From assembly GCF_000723165.1 (NCBI RefSeq), contig NZ_HG322949.1:33665-97664 (forward strand): 64,000 bases of DNA, given 5' to 3'. Under the pieces are notes generated by a model. That model was not told where the DNA came from. It was given only the letters and a program-made list of their open reading frames with translations, and did no database searches. This document shows positions 35,112 to 46,363 of this stretch, in pieces. Source of the DNA: Janthinobacterium agaricidamnosum NBRC 102515 = DSM 9628. GTDB lineage: Bacteria > Pseudomonadota > Gammaproteobacteria > Burkholderiales > Burkholderiaceae_D. The position numbers and the translations under genes are program-made. Each line of letters starts with the position of its first letter. Position 1 is the first letter of the stretch.

Positions 35112-36575
35112 GTGGGTAAAATCACCGGTTTTATGGAATTCAAGCGTCAAGACGAGGCCTACCTGGAGCCTGCCGCGCGCCTGAAAAATTACAAGGAATT
35201 CGTGTTGCACCTGTCCAACGAGCAAGCGACGGTGCAAGGCGCGCGCTGCATGGATTGCGGCATTCCATTCTGTACCACCGGCTGTCCGGTCAATAACATC
35301 ATTCCTGACTGGAATGACCTGGTGTATCGCGGTAATTACCGCGAAGCGCTGGATGTTTTACACTCGACCAATAACTTCCCGGAATTCACCGGCCGGGTTT
35401 GCCCTGCGCCATGCGAATCGGCGTGCACGCTGGGCATCCATGAAGATCCGGTCGGCATCAAGTCGATTGAACATAAAATCATCGACATGGGCTGGGAACA
35501 TGGCTGGGTGGCGCCGCAACCGGCGTCGTTCAGCACCGGCAAGAAAGTGGCGGTGGTCGGTTCCGGTCCGGCCGGCCTGGCGGCGGCCCAGCAACTGGCG
35601 CGCGCCGGCCATGCCGTGACGGTGTTTGAAAAGAGCGACCGGGTCGGCGGCTTGCTGCGCTACGGCATCCCCGATTTCAAGATGGAAAAATCGCACATCG
35701 ATTTGCGGGTCAAGCAAATGGAAGCGGAAGGCGTCACATTCCGCACCAGCGTACTGGTCGGCAAGGATTTCCCGGCGAATGTAAACAACTGGGCCAAGGA
35801 AACGATTTTCCCTGAAGACCTGGAAAAAGATTTCGATGCCGTCATCATCGCCGGCGGCGCCGAGCAGCCGCGCGACTTGCCGGTGCCGGGCCGCGACTTG
35901 AAGGGCGTGCATTTCGCGATGGACTTCTTGCCATTGCAAAACAAGGTCAACGCCGGCGACAAGCTGAAAGACCAGATCAAGGCCAGCGGCAAGCACGTGG
36001 TCGTGATCGGCGGCGGCGATACCGGTTCCGACTGCGTCGGCACCTCGAACCGCCATGGCGCGGCTTCGGTGGCGCAATTCGAATTGATGCCGCAACCGCC
36101 TGAAAAGGAAAACAAGCCGCTGGTCTGGCCGTACTGGCCGACCAAGCTGCGCACCTCGTCGTCGCATGAAGAAGGCTGCGAGCGCGACTGGGCGGTGGCG
36201 ACCAAGCGTTTTGAAGGCAAGAACGGTAAAGTGGAAAAGCTGATCGCCTGCCGCGTCGAGTGGAAAGACGGCAAGATGAGCGAAGTGCCTGATTCGGAAT
36301 TTGAAATGAAGGCCGACCTGGTGTTGCTGGCGATGGGTTTTGTGTCGCCGGTACAACAGGTGCTGGACGCCTTCGGCATCGAAAAAGATGCGCGCGGCAA
36401 CGCCAAGGCGAGCACCGATGGCGACGGCTGCTATCACACCTCGGTGCCCAAGGTATTTGCCGCCGGCGATATGCGCCGTGGCCAGTCGCTGGTGGTGTGG
36501 GCGATCCGCGAAGGACGCCAGTGCGCCCGTGCGGTCGATGAATTCCTGATGGGAGCGTCGGTCTTGCCGCGTTAA
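35112..36575 (+). CDS. gltD: Glutamate synthase small subunit
   Basis: 487 residues from GTG 35112 behind AAAAGGATTTATC. N-terminal iron-sulfur cysteines are in [14 protein letters not shown] (Cys46, 49, 54, 58) and [12 protein letters not shown]. The FAD loop is [15 protein letters not shown] near 150 and the NADPH loop [14 protein letters not shown] near 297. The subunit oxidises NADPH and passes electrons through FAD and [4Fe-4S] clusters to GltB. The gltBD operon ends in a strong terminator. Confidence 0.97.
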   Translation: MGKITGFMEFKRQDEAYLEPAARLKNYKEFVLHLSNEQATVQGARCMDCGIPFCTTGCPVNNIIPDWNDLVYRGNYREALDVLHSTNNFPEFTGRVCPAPCESACTLGIHEDPVGIKSIEHKIIDMGWEHGWVAPQPASFSTGKKVAVVGSGPAGLAAAQQLARAGHAVTVFEKSDRVGGLLRYGIPDFKMEKSHIDLRVKQMEAEGVTFRTSVLVGKDFPANVNNWAKETIFPEDLEKDFDAVIIAGGAEQPRDLPVPGRDLKGVHFAMDFLPLQNKVNAGDKLKDQIKASGKHVVVIGGGDTGSDCVGTSNRHGAASVAQFELMPQPPEKENKPLVWPYWPTKLRTSSSHEEGCERDWAVATKRFEGKNGKVEKLIACRVEWKDGKMSEVPDSEFEMKADLVLLAMGFVSPVQQVLDAFGIEKDARGNAKASTDGDGCYHTSVPKVFAAGDMRRGQSLVVWAIREGRQCARAVDEFLMGASVLPR

Positions 36576-36599
36576 TTATTGTGCGTTGTAAGATTTGCG

Positions 36600-36637
36600 G
36601 GGCCACGGCGACCAACACGCCGTGGCCCTTGTTTTTT
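36600..36637 (+). terminator. Intrinsic terminator of gltBD
   Basis: GGGCCACGGCG (36600-36610) pairs with CGCCGTGGCCC (36618-36628) across a 7-base loop and is followed by a T-rich run to 36637. Confidence 0.9.
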
Positions 36638-36864
36638 ATGGGCGTCGTCGCCATCTGGCAAATGATTGCCCTGCGGCAATCTCATTATTATTTATTATTA
36701 ATTTCGCACGCGCATGATAGCCGTTCGTGCAAGGGATTATTTTTTACCCTAGAATATCTGACTCTTGATTCATTAGTGTTGTATTCTGCTCATCAAAACT
36801 CGCTAGCCAGAGGGGCCGTCAGCAGAGATTAGCGTTTCTGCACTACAATACGCCATTAAAGAAA

Positions 36865-37692
36865 ATGAGCTTCGTCGTGCCAAATCTTGTTGAAATACGC
36901 GATTTACATTTTGCCTATGGGAAACGTTCGATCTTGTCGGGCCTCCAGATGGACTTCCCACGCGGTAAGGTCGTGGCGGTCATGGGCGGTTCCGGCAGCG
37001 GCAAAACCACGGTCTTGCGCCTGATCGGCGGCCAGTTGCGTCCCAGTTCCGGTTCGGTCAACGTGAACGGGCAAATTGTCCACACGCTCGATACCGATGC
37101 CTTGTACCAGATGCGCCGCAAGATGGGCATGCTGTTCCAGCATGGCGCCTTGTTTACCGATTTGACCGCGTTTGAAAACGTCGCTTTTCCGTTGCGTGAA
37201 CACACCGATTTGCCGGAAGAACTGATACGCACGCTGGTCTTGATGAAGTTGCACGCGGTCGGCTTGCGCAATGCCGCGCAATTGAAACCGGGCGAAATTT
37301 CCGGCGGCATGGGCCGCCGCGTCGCGCTGGCGCGCGCGATTGCGCTCGATCCTGAATTAATCATGTACGATGAGCCGTTTGCCGGACTGGATCCGATTTC
37401 GATGGGCGTGACCGCCAATCTGATCCGTAATTTGAACGATGCGCTCGGCTCCACGTCGATCCTGGTGTCGCACGATGTGAAGGAGTGTTTCGCGATCGCT
37501 GATTATGTGTACTTTTTGTCATCCGGAAAAATCGTGGCGCATGGCACGCCTGCCGAGATGGCGGTATCGACCCACCCGTATGTGAAGCAATTCGTGAATG
37601 CCGAAGCGGATGGGCCGGTGCCCTTCCACTACCCGGGCAAGTCGCTGGCCGACGACCTGGGGCTGGGCCATCCGGCGGGAGCGCGTCGATGA
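36865..37692 (+). CDS. mlaF: Phospholipid transport ATP-binding protein MlaF
   Basis: 275 residues. ABC ATPase with Walker A GGSGSGKTT near 43, Q-loop LFQHGALF, signature EISGGMGRRVALARA and Walker B LIMYDEPFAGLDPIS, followed by the H-loop in VSHDVKE. MlaF drives the MlaFEDB inner-membrane complex that moves phospholipids between inner and outer membrane and keeps outer-leaflet asymmetry. It is first in a mla cluster and overlaps mlaE by four bases. The 227 bp before it, after the gltBD terminator, are AT-rich and probably hold the promoter of the long downstream block. Confidence 0.95.
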   Translation: MSFVVPNLVEIRDLHFAYGKRSILSGLQMDFPRGKVVAVMGGSGSGKTTVLRLIGGQLRPSSGSVNVNGQIVHTLDTDALYQMRRKMGMLFQHGALFTDLTAFENVAFPLREHTDLPEELIRTLVLMKLHAVGLRNAAQLKPGEISGGMGRRVALARAIALDPELIMYDEPFAGLDPISMGVTANLIRNLNDALGSTSILVSHDVKECFAIADYVYFLSSGKIVAHGTPAEMAVSTHPYVKQFVNAEADGPVPFHYPGKSLADDLGLGHPAGARR

Positions 37693-38471
37693 TCGGCCGC
37701 TTGCTGGAGGCGAGCGGCGCCTGGGTCCGTACGTCGGTCGAAAACCTCGGTTTTGCGATCAGCGCTTTTTTCACCGTGCTGGCGGCGTCGGGCAGCTTGC
37801 TGCGCCGTCCGCGCCTGGTGGTCGAGCAACTGTTTTTTATCGGTAACCGTTCGCTGGTGATCATCGCCGTGTCCGGCCTGTTTGTCGGCATGGTGCTGGG
37901 TCTGCAAGGGTATTACACGCTGACCACCTATGGCTCGTCGCAGGCGCTGGGCTTGCTGGTGGCGCTGTCGCTGACGCGCGAACTCGGTCCGGTGGTGACG
38001 GCGCTGCTGTTCGCCGGTCGCGCCGGTACCTCGCTGACGGCGGAAATCGGCTTGATGAAAGCCGGCGAGCAATTGTCGGCCATGGAAATGATGGCGGTGA
38101 ACCCGATCCAGCGTGTGCTGGCGCCGCGTTTCTGGGCTGGCGTCATCGCCATGCCGGTGTTGGGGTCGATCTTTACCGCGGTCGGCATCCTGGGCAGCTA
38201 CCTGGTCGGCGTGGTGCTGATCGGCGTCGATGAAGGGTCGTTCTGGTCGCAAATGCAAAGCGGCGTCGATGTCTGGAAAGATATCGCCAACGGCACCATC
38301 AAGAGCCTGGTGTTCGGGATTGCGGTGACCTTTATTGCGCTGTTCCAGGGTTACCAGGCGCAGCCGACACCGGAAGATGTCTCTGGAGCAACAACACGGA
38401 CCGTTGTGATTTCTTCGCTGATGGTGTGGTGGTTGGACTTCATGATGACCGCCTTGATGTTCAGCAAGTAA
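37689..38471 (+). CDS. mlaE: Phospholipid transport permease MlaE
   Basis: 260 residues, MlaE/permease family with about five or six membrane segments. Recognisable blocks are GLFVGMVLGLQGYYTL, LTRELGPVVTALLFAGRAG and ELGTMKVTEQ-like EIGLMKAGEQLSAMEMM. It forms the membrane core of the MlaFEDB complex. Its ATGA start overlaps the mlaF stop. Confidence 0.95.
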   Translation: MIGRLLEASGAWVRTSVENLGFAISAFFTVLAASGSLLRRPRLVVEQLFFIGNRSLVIIAVSGLFVGMVLGLQGYYTLTTYGSSQALGLLVALSLTRELGPVVTALLFAGRAGTSLTAEIGLMKAGEQLSAMEMMAVNPIQRVLAPRFWAGVIAMPVLGSIFTAVGILGSYLVGVVLIGVDEGSFWSQMQSGVDVWKDIANGTIKSLVFGIAVTFIALFQGYQAQPTPEDVSGATTRTVVISSLMVWWLDFMMTALMFSK

Positions 38472-38550
38472 TCAACCGTAAAAACCGTAAAAAACAGTAA
38501 ATTGCAGCGTAAAACATGCTGCGCTGGGTAAAAATTAATTAGGATTGCTT

Positions 38551-39021
38551 ATGCAACGTAAATCATTGGATGTGTGGGTAGGATTGTTTGTATTGCTGGG
38601 TGTTGCCGCCCTGATGTTCCTGGCCTTGAAAGCAGGCAATATGAGTTCTTTGTCTTTTACCAAGACCTACACGATCAGCGCCAAATTCGACAATATTGGC
38701 GGCTTGAAACCGCAAGCGCCAGTCAAGGGCGCGGGTGTGGTGGTGGGCCGCGTATCGAGCATCACCTTCGACGACAAGACTTACCAGGCGCTGGTAACCT
38801 TGAATATCGAAGAAGATTTTCAATTTCCGAAAGACAGTTCGGCCAAGATTTTGACCGCGGGCTTGTTGGGTGAGCAATATATCGGCATCGAAGCCGGTGG
38901 CGACACCAACAATCTGGCCAGCGGCGACAAAATTGCCCGGACCCAATCGGCCACAGTGCTGGAAGACCTGATCAATCAGTTCATCTATAGCAAGGCAGCG
39001 GAAGGAAAGGATAGCAAATGA
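38551..39021 (+). CDS. mlaD: Phospholipid-binding MCE protein MlaD
   Basis: 156 residues from ATG 38551; an in-frame TTG six bases earlier is less likely given the AGGA site. One N-terminal membrane anchor (about 8-26) precedes a periplasmic MCE domain (about 40-118: AKFDNIGGLKPQAPVKGAGVVVG). MlaD hexamers form the hydrophobic ring that binds phospholipid on the periplasmic side of MlaE. It overlaps mlaA by four bases. Confidence 0.93.
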   Translation: MQRKSLDVWVGLFVLLGVAALMFLALKAGNMSSLSFTKTYTISAKFDNIGGLKPQAPVKGAGVVVGRVSSITFDDKTYQALVTLNIEEDFQFPKDSSAKILTAGLLGEQYIGIEAGGDTNNLASGDKIARTQSATVLEDLINQFIYSKAAEGKDSK

Positions 39022-39917
39022 GCACATCCCGTATGAAAACAGCGAGCGGCCTGTCGTTGCCACGCATGGCGCTGGTGCTGGCCATGACGGCCGGCATCGG
39101 CGGTTGCGCCACCACCGCCAGCAACCCGGCCGATCCGTTCGAGGGTTTTAACCGCGCCATGTTCAAGTTTAACGACACCGCCGACAAGGTCGTGTTGAAG
39201 CCGGCCGCCACCGCGTACAAAACCGTGTTGCCATCGTTTGTGCAAACCGGTATCGGCAACTTTTTCGGCAACCTGGCCGATTTGTGGAGCGGCGCCAATA
39301 ATTTCTTTCAAGGCAAGGGCGAAGCCGGCCTGCAAGACATCACCCGTGTCGGCCTGAACTCGACCTTCGGCCTGTTCGGCTTGCTGGACTTCGCGACGCC
39401 GGCCGGTTTGCCGAAGCATAATGAAGACTTTGGCCAAACCCTGGGCTGGTATGGCGTCGGTTCCGGTCCTTACCTGATGTTGCCGCTGCTGGGTCCATCG
39501 ACCTTGCGCGACACGGCTGCCTTGCCGCTCGATATCGTCGGCGATCCATGGCGCTATAAAGAGCCTGTGTACCTGCGCAATATCGGCACCGCCACGCGCA
39601 TCGTCGACAAGCGCGCCTACATCCTCGATGCGTCGAATTTGCTGGAAGAAGCGGCGCTGGATCGCTATGAATTCATCCGCGACGGTTTCCTGCAGCAGCG
39701 CCAGAACAAGATTTTCGACGGCGAATCGAGCCGTCCGGGCAAACCCGTGAAGAACGACAATAGCCAGCTGGACCAGCCGCAAGACTTGAAACAGCCGCCG
39801 GCGCCCGCAGATATGGCGCTGACCAGCGCTGTCGCCGCGGAAAGCGATGTGTCATCCGCCAAGGCGCCTGAAGAGTTAACCAAGGGCACGGAAGCTGAAG
39901 CCAACGCCAGCCTGTGA
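39018..39917 (+). CDS. mlaA: Outer-membrane lipoprotein MlaA (VacJ)
   Basis: 299 residues. Lipoprotein signal with lipobox IGGC, Cys30 lipidated. The MlaA signature follows: DPFEGFNRAMFKFND, GNFFGNLADLWSGANNFFQG, DFGQTLGWYGVGSGPYLMLPLLGPS. In E. coli this gene is unlinked; here it lies inside the mla cluster. MlaA sits in the outer membrane, takes mislocalised phospholipid from the outer leaflet and hands it to MlaC. The C-terminal 70 residues are a low-complexity Pro/Ala/Glu tail. Confidence 0.95.
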   Translation: MSTSRMKTASGLSLPRMALVLAMTAGIGGCATTASNPADPFEGFNRAMFKFNDTADKVVLKPAATAYKTVLPSFVQTGIGNFFGNLADLWSGANNFFQGKGEAGLQDITRVGLNSTFGLFGLLDFATPAGLPKHNEDFGQTLGWYGVGSGPYLMLPLLGPSTLRDTAALPLDIVGDPWRYKEPVYLRNIGTATRIVDKRAYILDASNLLEEAALDRYEFIRDGFLQQRQNKIFDGESSRPGKPVKNDNSQLDQPQDLKQPPAPADMALTSAVAAESDVSSAKAPEELTKGTEAEANASL

Positions 39918-39949
39918 TACGCCCGACCACCATATAAGGTAAAACCATC

Positions 39950-40591
39950 ATGAAACTGTTCAAACAACTGATCGTACTGGCCAGCGCGACCATCGCCTTT
40001 GGCGCCCATGCCGCCGCTCCAGCCACGGAAGCACCGGACGCGCTGGTCAAGCGCATCAGCCAGGATGTGATCGACACCGCCAAGGCCGACAAGGGCATCC
40101 AGGCCGGCGACCAGCAACGCGTGATCGACCTGGTCGAAACCAAGATCTTGCCGTACGTCGATTTCCAGCGCATGACCTCGCTGGCCGCCGGCCGCTACTG
40201 GCGCGACGCCACGCCTGACCAGCAAAAGCAATTGTCGAGTGAATTCCGCACCTTGCTGATCTTCACGTATTCGGGCGCGCTGTCGCAAATCAAGAACGAA
40301 ACCGTGGAATTCAAGCCCTTGCGCGCCGACCCGAGCGACACCGAAGTGGAAGTGCGTTCGCAAGTGAACATGGCGCGCGGCGAACCGGTGCCATTGAACT
40401 ACCGCGTCGCCAAGTCGCCTACCGGCTGGAAAATCTACGATATCAACGTGCTCGGCGCGTGGCTGGTGGAAACCTATAAAGGCAGCTTTGCCAGCGAAAT
40501 CAGCAAGAACGGTATCGATGGCCTGATCAAGACACTGGCCGCGAAAAACAAGGCCCTGGCCAGCAAGCCAGCCAAAGCCCCAGCCAAATAA
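39950..40591 (+). CDS. mlaC: Periplasmic phospholipid shuttle MlaC
   Basis: 213 residues with a signal peptide cleaved near AHAA (residue 22). Tol-tolerance/Ttg2D family: DVIDTAK, ILPYVDFQRMTSLAAGRYWRDATPDQQ, and VNYRV-like PLNYRVAKSPTGWKIYDINVLG near the C-terminus. MlaC carries single phospholipids between MlaA and the MlaFEDB complex. The ribosome site is TAAGG. Confidence 0.95.
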   Translation: MKLFKQLIVLASATIAFGAHAAAPATEAPDALVKRISQDVIDTAKADKGIQAGDQQRVIDLVETKILPYVDFQRMTSLAAGRYWRDATPDQQKQLSSEFRTLLIFTYSGALSQIKNETVEFKPLRADPSDTEVEVRSQVNMARGEPVPLNYRVAKSPTGWKIYDINVLGAWLVETYKGSFASEISKNGIDGLIKTLAAKNKALASKPAKAPAK

Positions 40592-40605
40592 TCCGGTAGA
40601 CGACC

Positions 40606-40938
40606 ATGCCAGACTCTCTCGACAGCTTGCAATCCCTGACGTCGCTGACCGTGACCAACGCCAAGGCGGCGTTGGAACAGGGTCTGGACGCGATCAAGGC
40701 GGGTCAAACCGTGTTTGACTTGCGCAATGTGCAGGCGGTCGATTCGGCCGCCGTGTCGGTGATGCTGACATGGCAACGTGCCGCGCAAGAAGCCGGCGTG
40801 GTGCTGGATGTCAAGAACTTGCCGACCAATCTGCAAAACCTGACCAAGCTGTATGGCGTCTGTTCGCTGGTGGCGGGCTCGCCCGCCGCCGATGTGTGCG
40901 CCAATGCCAGCGCCAAGACCGACCCGCATCACCATTGA
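40606..40938 (+). CDS. mlaB: STAS-domain protein MlaB
   Basis: 110 residues forming one STAS domain (FDLRNVQAVDSAAVSVMLTW). MlaB binds MlaF and is needed for assembly and activity of the transporter. It closes the mla gene set, 15 bp after mlaC, and ends in a His-rich TDPHHH tail. Confidence 0.88.
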   Translation: MPDSLDSLQSLTSLTVTNAKAALEQGLDAIKAGQTVFDLRNVQAVDSAAVSVMLTWQRAAQEAGVVLDVKNLPTNLQNLTKLYGVCSLVAGSPAADVCANASAKTDPHHH

Positions 40939-41105
40939 TCCTATCCCACTCCGCGTTGTAACCGCGACAGCTGGCCAGCCTTCAGGCCGCCCGTCGCCGG
41001 TCGAAGTTCCAATATTCCAATATAATTGACTGTTGCGCACCAGCCGCTTTTTGCGGCCGCGCCTTGCACGCCGGGCGTTTTGCCCTCACACACAGATAAG
41101 CAAGC

Positions 41106-42023
41106 ATGAATGCAATCCAAATAACGAATGTCGAAAAGAGCTATAAATCGCTCAAGGCGCTGGGCGGCGTGTCGTTGTCCATCGAAGAGGGCGAGTTTTT
41201 CGGCTTGCTCGGCCCCAACGGCGCGGGCAAAACCACCTTGATTTCCATCATCGCCGGCTTGATCCGGCCCGATTCGGGCACGGTGCGCATCCACGGCCAC
41301 GATGTGGTCAAGGATTTCCGCAATGCCCGCCGCAGCGTTGGCGTGGTGCCGCAGGAACTGGTGTTCGACCCGTTCTTCACGGTGCGCGAAACGCTGCGCC
41401 TGCAATCCGGTTATTTCGGCCTGCCGAATAACGACAAGTGGATCGACGAGGTCATGGAAAACCTCGACCTGACCAACAAGGCCGACACCAATATGCGCGC
41501 TTTGTCGGGCGGCATGAAGCGCCGCGTGCTGGTGGCGCAGGCGCTGGTGCACAAGCCGCCGGTGATCGTGCTGGATGAACCGACCGCCGGCGTTGACGTT
41601 GAGCTGCGTCAAACCTTGTGGAAATTCATTTCGCGCCTGAACCGCGAAGGCGGCCATACCGTCGTGCTGACCACCCATTACCTGGAAGAGGCGCAAGCGA
41701 TGTGCCAGCGCGTCGCGATGCTGAAAACCGGCAAGGTGGTGGCGCTCGATACGATGTCGGCGCTGATCCGCCGCATCTCGGGTTCGCAACTGGTGGTGCA
41801 TATCAAGAACGGCCGCTTGCCGGACGATTTGCGGCACCTGGTGACGCATGCCGACGAGTCGCAGCCGCTGCACAAGTTCAGCCTGCGCGTCAACGAATAC
41901 AGCGAAGTCGAAAAAATCCTGGCGCGCCTGCGCGAAGCGGGCGCCGTGATCGACGAAATGCAATTGCAACAAGCCGATCTGGAAGATATCTTCTTGCAGA
42001 TCATGGATAAGGGCACCTTATGA
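41106..42023 (+). CDS. ABC-2 exporter ATP-binding protein (YadG-like)
   Basis: 305 residues. Walker A GPNGAGKTTLIS near 37, signature LSGGMKRRVLVAQAL, Walker B IVLDEPTAGVDVELR, switch His in TTHYLEEAQ, then a C-terminal regulatory segment (about 225-300). It pairs with the ABC-2 permease that starts inside its stop codon. The substrate of YadGH-type exporters is not established. The genes sit between mla and bolA/murA, which suggests an envelope role by association only. Confidence 0.92.
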   Translation: MNAIQITNVEKSYKSLKALGGVSLSIEEGEFFGLLGPNGAGKTTLISIIAGLIRPDSGTVRIHGHDVVKDFRNARRSVGVVPQELVFDPFFTVRETLRLQSGYFGLPNNDKWIDEVMENLDLTNKADTNMRALSGGMKRRVLVAQALVHKPPVIVLDEPTAGVDVELRQTLWKFISRLNREGGHTVVLTTHYLEEAQAMCQRVAMLKTGKVVALDTMSALIRRISGSQLVVHIKNGRLPDDLRHLVTHADESQPLHKFSLRVNEYSEVEKILARLREAGAVIDEMQLQQADLEDIFLQIMDKGTL

Positions 42024-42781
42024 TTTCCTCCGGATTCCGCACACTGGTCTATAAAGAAACCCTGCGTTTCTGGAAAGTGGCGACCCAGACCGTCGCCGCG
42101 CCGGTCCTGACCTCGATGCTGTACCTGCTGGTGTTCGGCCATGTGCTGGACGGCCGGGTCGAAGTGCATCCCGGCGTCAGCTATACCGCCTTCCTGATTC
42201 CCGGCCTGGTGATGATGAGCGTGCTGCAAAACGCCTTCGCCAACTCGTCGTCGTCGCTGATTCAATCGAAGATCACCGGCAACCTGGTGTTCGTGCTGCT
42301 GACGCCGTTGTCGCACTGGGAAATTTTCTCGGCCTACGTGCTGGCGTCGGTGGTGCGCGGCTTGGCGGTCGGCTTCGGCGTCTTCATCTTCACCGTCTGG
42401 TTCGTCAAGCTGTCGTTCGTCGCGCCGTTGTGGATCATCGTGTTCGCGCTGCTGGGCGCGGCGATGCTGGGCACCATGGGCTTGATCGCCGGCATCTGGG
42501 CGGAGAAATTCGACCAGCTGGCGGCGTTCCAGAACTTCCTGATCATGCCGGCGACCTTTTTGTCGGGCGTGTTTTATTCGATCCACTCGCTGCCGGACTT
42601 CTGGCAATCGGTGTCGCACCTGAACCCGTTCTTTTATATGATCGACGGCTTCCGCTACGGCTTTTTCGGCAAGTCCGACGTCGATCCGCTGCTCAGCCTG
42701 TGCATCGTGGCCGGCTTCCTGGTGGTGCTGTCGCTGCTGGCGATCCGCCTGCTGAAGAGCGGTTACAGATTGCGCCACTAA
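42020..42781 (+). CDS. ABC-2 type permease (YadH-like)
   Basis: 253 residues, six predicted membrane segments, ABC-2 signature near FLIMPATFLSGVFYSIHSLPDFWQ-type region (FLSGVFYSIHSLP) and NPFFYMIDGFRYGF. Four-base overlap with its ATPase gene. The substrate is unknown. Confidence 0.92.
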   Translation: MISSGFRTLVYKETLRFWKVATQTVAAPVLTSMLYLLVFGHVLDGRVEVHPGVSYTAFLIPGLVMMSVLQNAFANSSSSLIQSKITGNLVFVLLTPLSHWEIFSAYVLASVVRGLAVGFGVFIFTVWFVKLSFVAPLWIIVFALLGAAMLGTMGLIAGIWAEKFDQLAAFQNFLIMPATFLSGVFYSIHSLPDFWQSVSHLNPFFYMIDGFRYGFFGKSDVDPLLSLCIVAGFLVVLSLLAIRLLKSGYRLRH

Positions 42782-42843
42782 GACGCCAGCGATACCACAC
42801 ATTCAGCTCATTTACCCATACACTTACGTACCAAGGAAAAATC

Positions 42844-43080
42844 GTGGCTACCACACCAGAATTGATACACGGCTACCTGTCCGCCGGCCTGACATGCACC
42901 CACTTGCAGGTGCAAGGCGACGGCCAGCATTTCGAAGCCCTGATCGTTTCGCCTGAATTCGTCGGCAAACGCCTGATCCAGCGCCACCAGATCGTCTACG
43001 CGGCGCTGGGCGACCGCATGCGCGAAGAAATCCACGCGCTGTCGATGAAAACCCTGACCCCTGAAGAATTCGAAGGATAA
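42844..43080 (+). CDS. BolA/IbaG-family protein
   Basis: 78 residues from GTG 42844, preceded by AAGGAAAAATC; longer in-frame upstream sequence is a shadow of the permease gene. Single BolA domain: HLQVQGDGQHFEALIVSPEF, then KRLIQRHQIVYAALGDRM and IHALSMKTLTPEEF. The IbaG subgroup is encoded next to murA in many proteobacteria, as here. BolA proteins bind [2Fe-2S] clusters with CGFS glutaredoxins, and a GrxD is encoded at 21162 in this window. Confidence 0.92.
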   Translation: MATTPELIHGYLSAGLTCTHLQVQGDGQHFEALIVSPEFVGKRLIQRHQIVYAALGDRMREEIHALSMKTLTPEEFEG

Positions 43081-44337
<1,257 letters not shown>

Positions 44338-44349
44338 GGAAAGCCGACC

Positions 44350-45021
44350 ATGAGCAATTTTACAGCCGTGTCCGATAATAGCCAGCTGATACTGGCGCTG
44401 TCCAAGGGCCGCATTTTCGACGATACGCTGCCGCTGCTGGAAGCGGCCGGCATCACCGTCACCGAAAACCCGGAAACCTCGCGCAAGCTGATCCTGGCGA
44501 CCAACGACCCGAACGTGCGCGTCATCATCGTGCGCGCCACCGACGTGCCGACCTATGTGCAGCATGGCGCGGCCGATTTCGGCGTGGCCGGCAAGGATGT
44601 CTTGCTGGAGCATGGCGGCGAAGGCTTGTACCAGCCGATCGACCTGAACATCGCGGCGTGCCGCATGTCGGTCGCGGTGCAAGCCGGTTTCGACTATGAA
44701 ACGGCGGTGCGCCAAGGCGCGCGCCTGCGCGTGGCGACCAAGTTCGTGCAAACCGCGCGCGAGCATTTCGCCGCCAAGGGCGTGCACGTCGACCTGATCA
44801 AGCTGTACGGCTCGATGGAACTGGCGCCGCTGGTCGGCCTGTCGGACGCCATCGTCGACCTGGTCAGCACCGGCAGCACGTTGCGCGCCAACAACCTGGT
44901 CGAAGTCGAACACATCATGGATATTTCATCGCGCCTGGTGGTCAACCAGGCTGCGCTGAAACTCAAGCGTGAACGGCTGCAACCGATCATCGAAGCGTTC
45001 GAACGCGCCTCCAAAAAATAA
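44350..45021 (+). CDS. hisG: ATP phosphoribosyltransferase, short form (HisG)
   Basis: 223 residues: the short form lacking the C-terminal ACT-like regulatory domain. Motifs are [16 protein letters not shown] at the N-terminus and [22 protein letters not shown]. Short HisG needs HisZ for activity and feedback control; hisZ is not in this window and must be elsewhere. It catalyses the first step of histidine synthesis. Ribosome site AAGGAAAG. Confidence 0.96.
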   Translation: MSNFTAVSDNSQLILALSKGRIFDDTLPLLEAAGITVTENPETSRKLILATNDPNVRVIIVRATDVPTYVQHGAADFGVAGKDVLLEHGGEGLYQPIDLNIAACRMSVAVQAGFDYETAVRQGARLRVATKFVQTAREHFAAKGVHVDLIKLYGSMELAPLVGLSDAIVDLVSTGSTLRANNLVEVEHIMDISSRLVVNQAALKLKRERLQPIIEAFERASKK

Positions 45022-45028
45022 CACCCGA

Positions 45029-46363
45029 ATGGTTACCATGCCGCTACCGATACGCAAACTCGATTCCACCCACGCCGACTTTCAACCATCGCTGACGGCG
45101 CTGCTGGCGTTCGACGCCGGCACCGACGACGCGATCGAAAAGTCGGTGGCCGCGATCCTGGCCGACGTCAAGGCGCGCGGCGACAGCGCCGTGCTGGAAT
45201 ACACCAACCGCTTCGACCGCATCCCGAACGGCGGCGCCAGCGGCATGGCCGACTTCGACATTTCACAAGCCGAGCTGCAAGCCGCGCTTGACAGCCTGCC
45301 GGCCGCCCAGCGCGAGGCGCTGCAAACCGCCGCGCAGCGTATCCGCGTGTTCCACGAGCGCCAGAAGCAGGAACTGGGCGGTTTTACTTACACCGAGCCG
45401 GACGGCACGGTGCTGGGCCAGAAGATCACCCCGCTGGACCGGGTCGGCATCTACGTCCCGGGCGGCAAGGCGGCGTATCCATCGTCGGTGCTGATGAACG
45501 CGATCCCGGCCAAGGTGGCCGGGGTGGCGGAAATCATCATGGTGGTGCCGACCCCGGACGGGATTAAAAACCAGATGGTGCTGGCGGCGGCGGCGATCGC
45601 CGGCGTCACCCGCGTGATCACCATCGGCGGCGCGCAGGCGGTCGGCGCGCTGGCGCACGGCACGGCCACCATCGCGCCGGTCGACAAGATCGTCGGCCCC
45701 GGCAACGCCTATGTGGCGGCGGCCAAGCGGCGCGTATTCGGCATCGTCGGCATCGACATGATCGCCGGCCCGTCCGAAATCCTGATCATTTGCGACGGCA
45801 GCACCGACCCGGACTGGGTCGCGATGGACTTGTTTTCGCAAGCCGAGCACGACGAACTGGCGCAGGCGATCCTGCTGTGCCCGGACGCCGCTTACATCGC
45901 CAGGGTCGAGGCCAGCATTGAAAAGCTGCTGCCGGCGATGCCACGCCAGGACACCATCCGCACCTCGCTGAGCGAGCGCGGCGCGCTGGTCAAGGTGCGC
46001 GACATGGAAGAGGCGTGCCGGATCGCCAACGACATCGCGGCGGAGCACCTGGAAATCTCGGCTGAGCAGCCGCAGCAGTGGGCCGACCGCATCCGCCATG
46101 CCGGTGCCATGTTCCTGGGGCGTTTTTCGTCCGAGTCGCTGGGCGATTACTGCTGCGGCCCGAACCACGTATTGCCGACTTCGCGCACCGCGCGTTTTTC
46201 GTCGCCGCTGGGCGTGTACGACTTCCAGAAACGCTCGTCGATCATCCACGTCAGCGAAGCGGGCGCGCAAACGCTGGGCCGGGTCGCGGCCACGCTGGCC
46301 TACGGCGAAGGCTTGCAGGCGCATGCGCGCAGCGCCGAGCTGCGTTTGAAGCCGCAGTCATGA
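45029..46363 (+). CDS. hisD: Histidinol dehydrogenase
   Basis: 444 residues from ATG 45029 ([11 protein letters not shown]); ATG 45038 is an equal alternative because neither has a clear ribosome site. Motifs: [45 protein letters not shown], and the zinc and catalytic region [13 protein letters not shown]. It performs the last two NAD-dependent oxidations to L-histidine. Its stop overlaps the start of a DNA methyltransferase gene. Confidence 0.97.
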   Translation: MVTMPLPIRKLDSTHADFQPSLTALLAFDAGTDDAIEKSVAAILADVKARGDSAVLEYTNRFDRIPNGGASGMADFDISQAELQAALDSLPAAQREALQTAAQRIRVFHERQKQELGGFTYTEPDGTVLGQKITPLDRVGIYVPGGKAAYPSSVLMNAIPAKVAGVAEIIMVVPTPDGIKNQMVLAAAAIAGVTRVITIGGAQAVGALAHGTATIAPVDKIVGPGNAYVAAAKRRVFGIVGIDMIAGPSEILIICDGSTDPDWVAMDLFSQAEHDELAQAILLCPDAAYIARVEASIEKLLPAMPRQDTIRTSLSERGALVKVRDMEEACRIANDIAAEHLEISAEQPQQWADRIRHAGAMFLGRFSSESLGDYCCGPNHVLPTSRTARFSSPLGVYDFQKRSSIIHVSEAGAQTLGRVAATLAYGEGLQAHARSAELRLKPQS

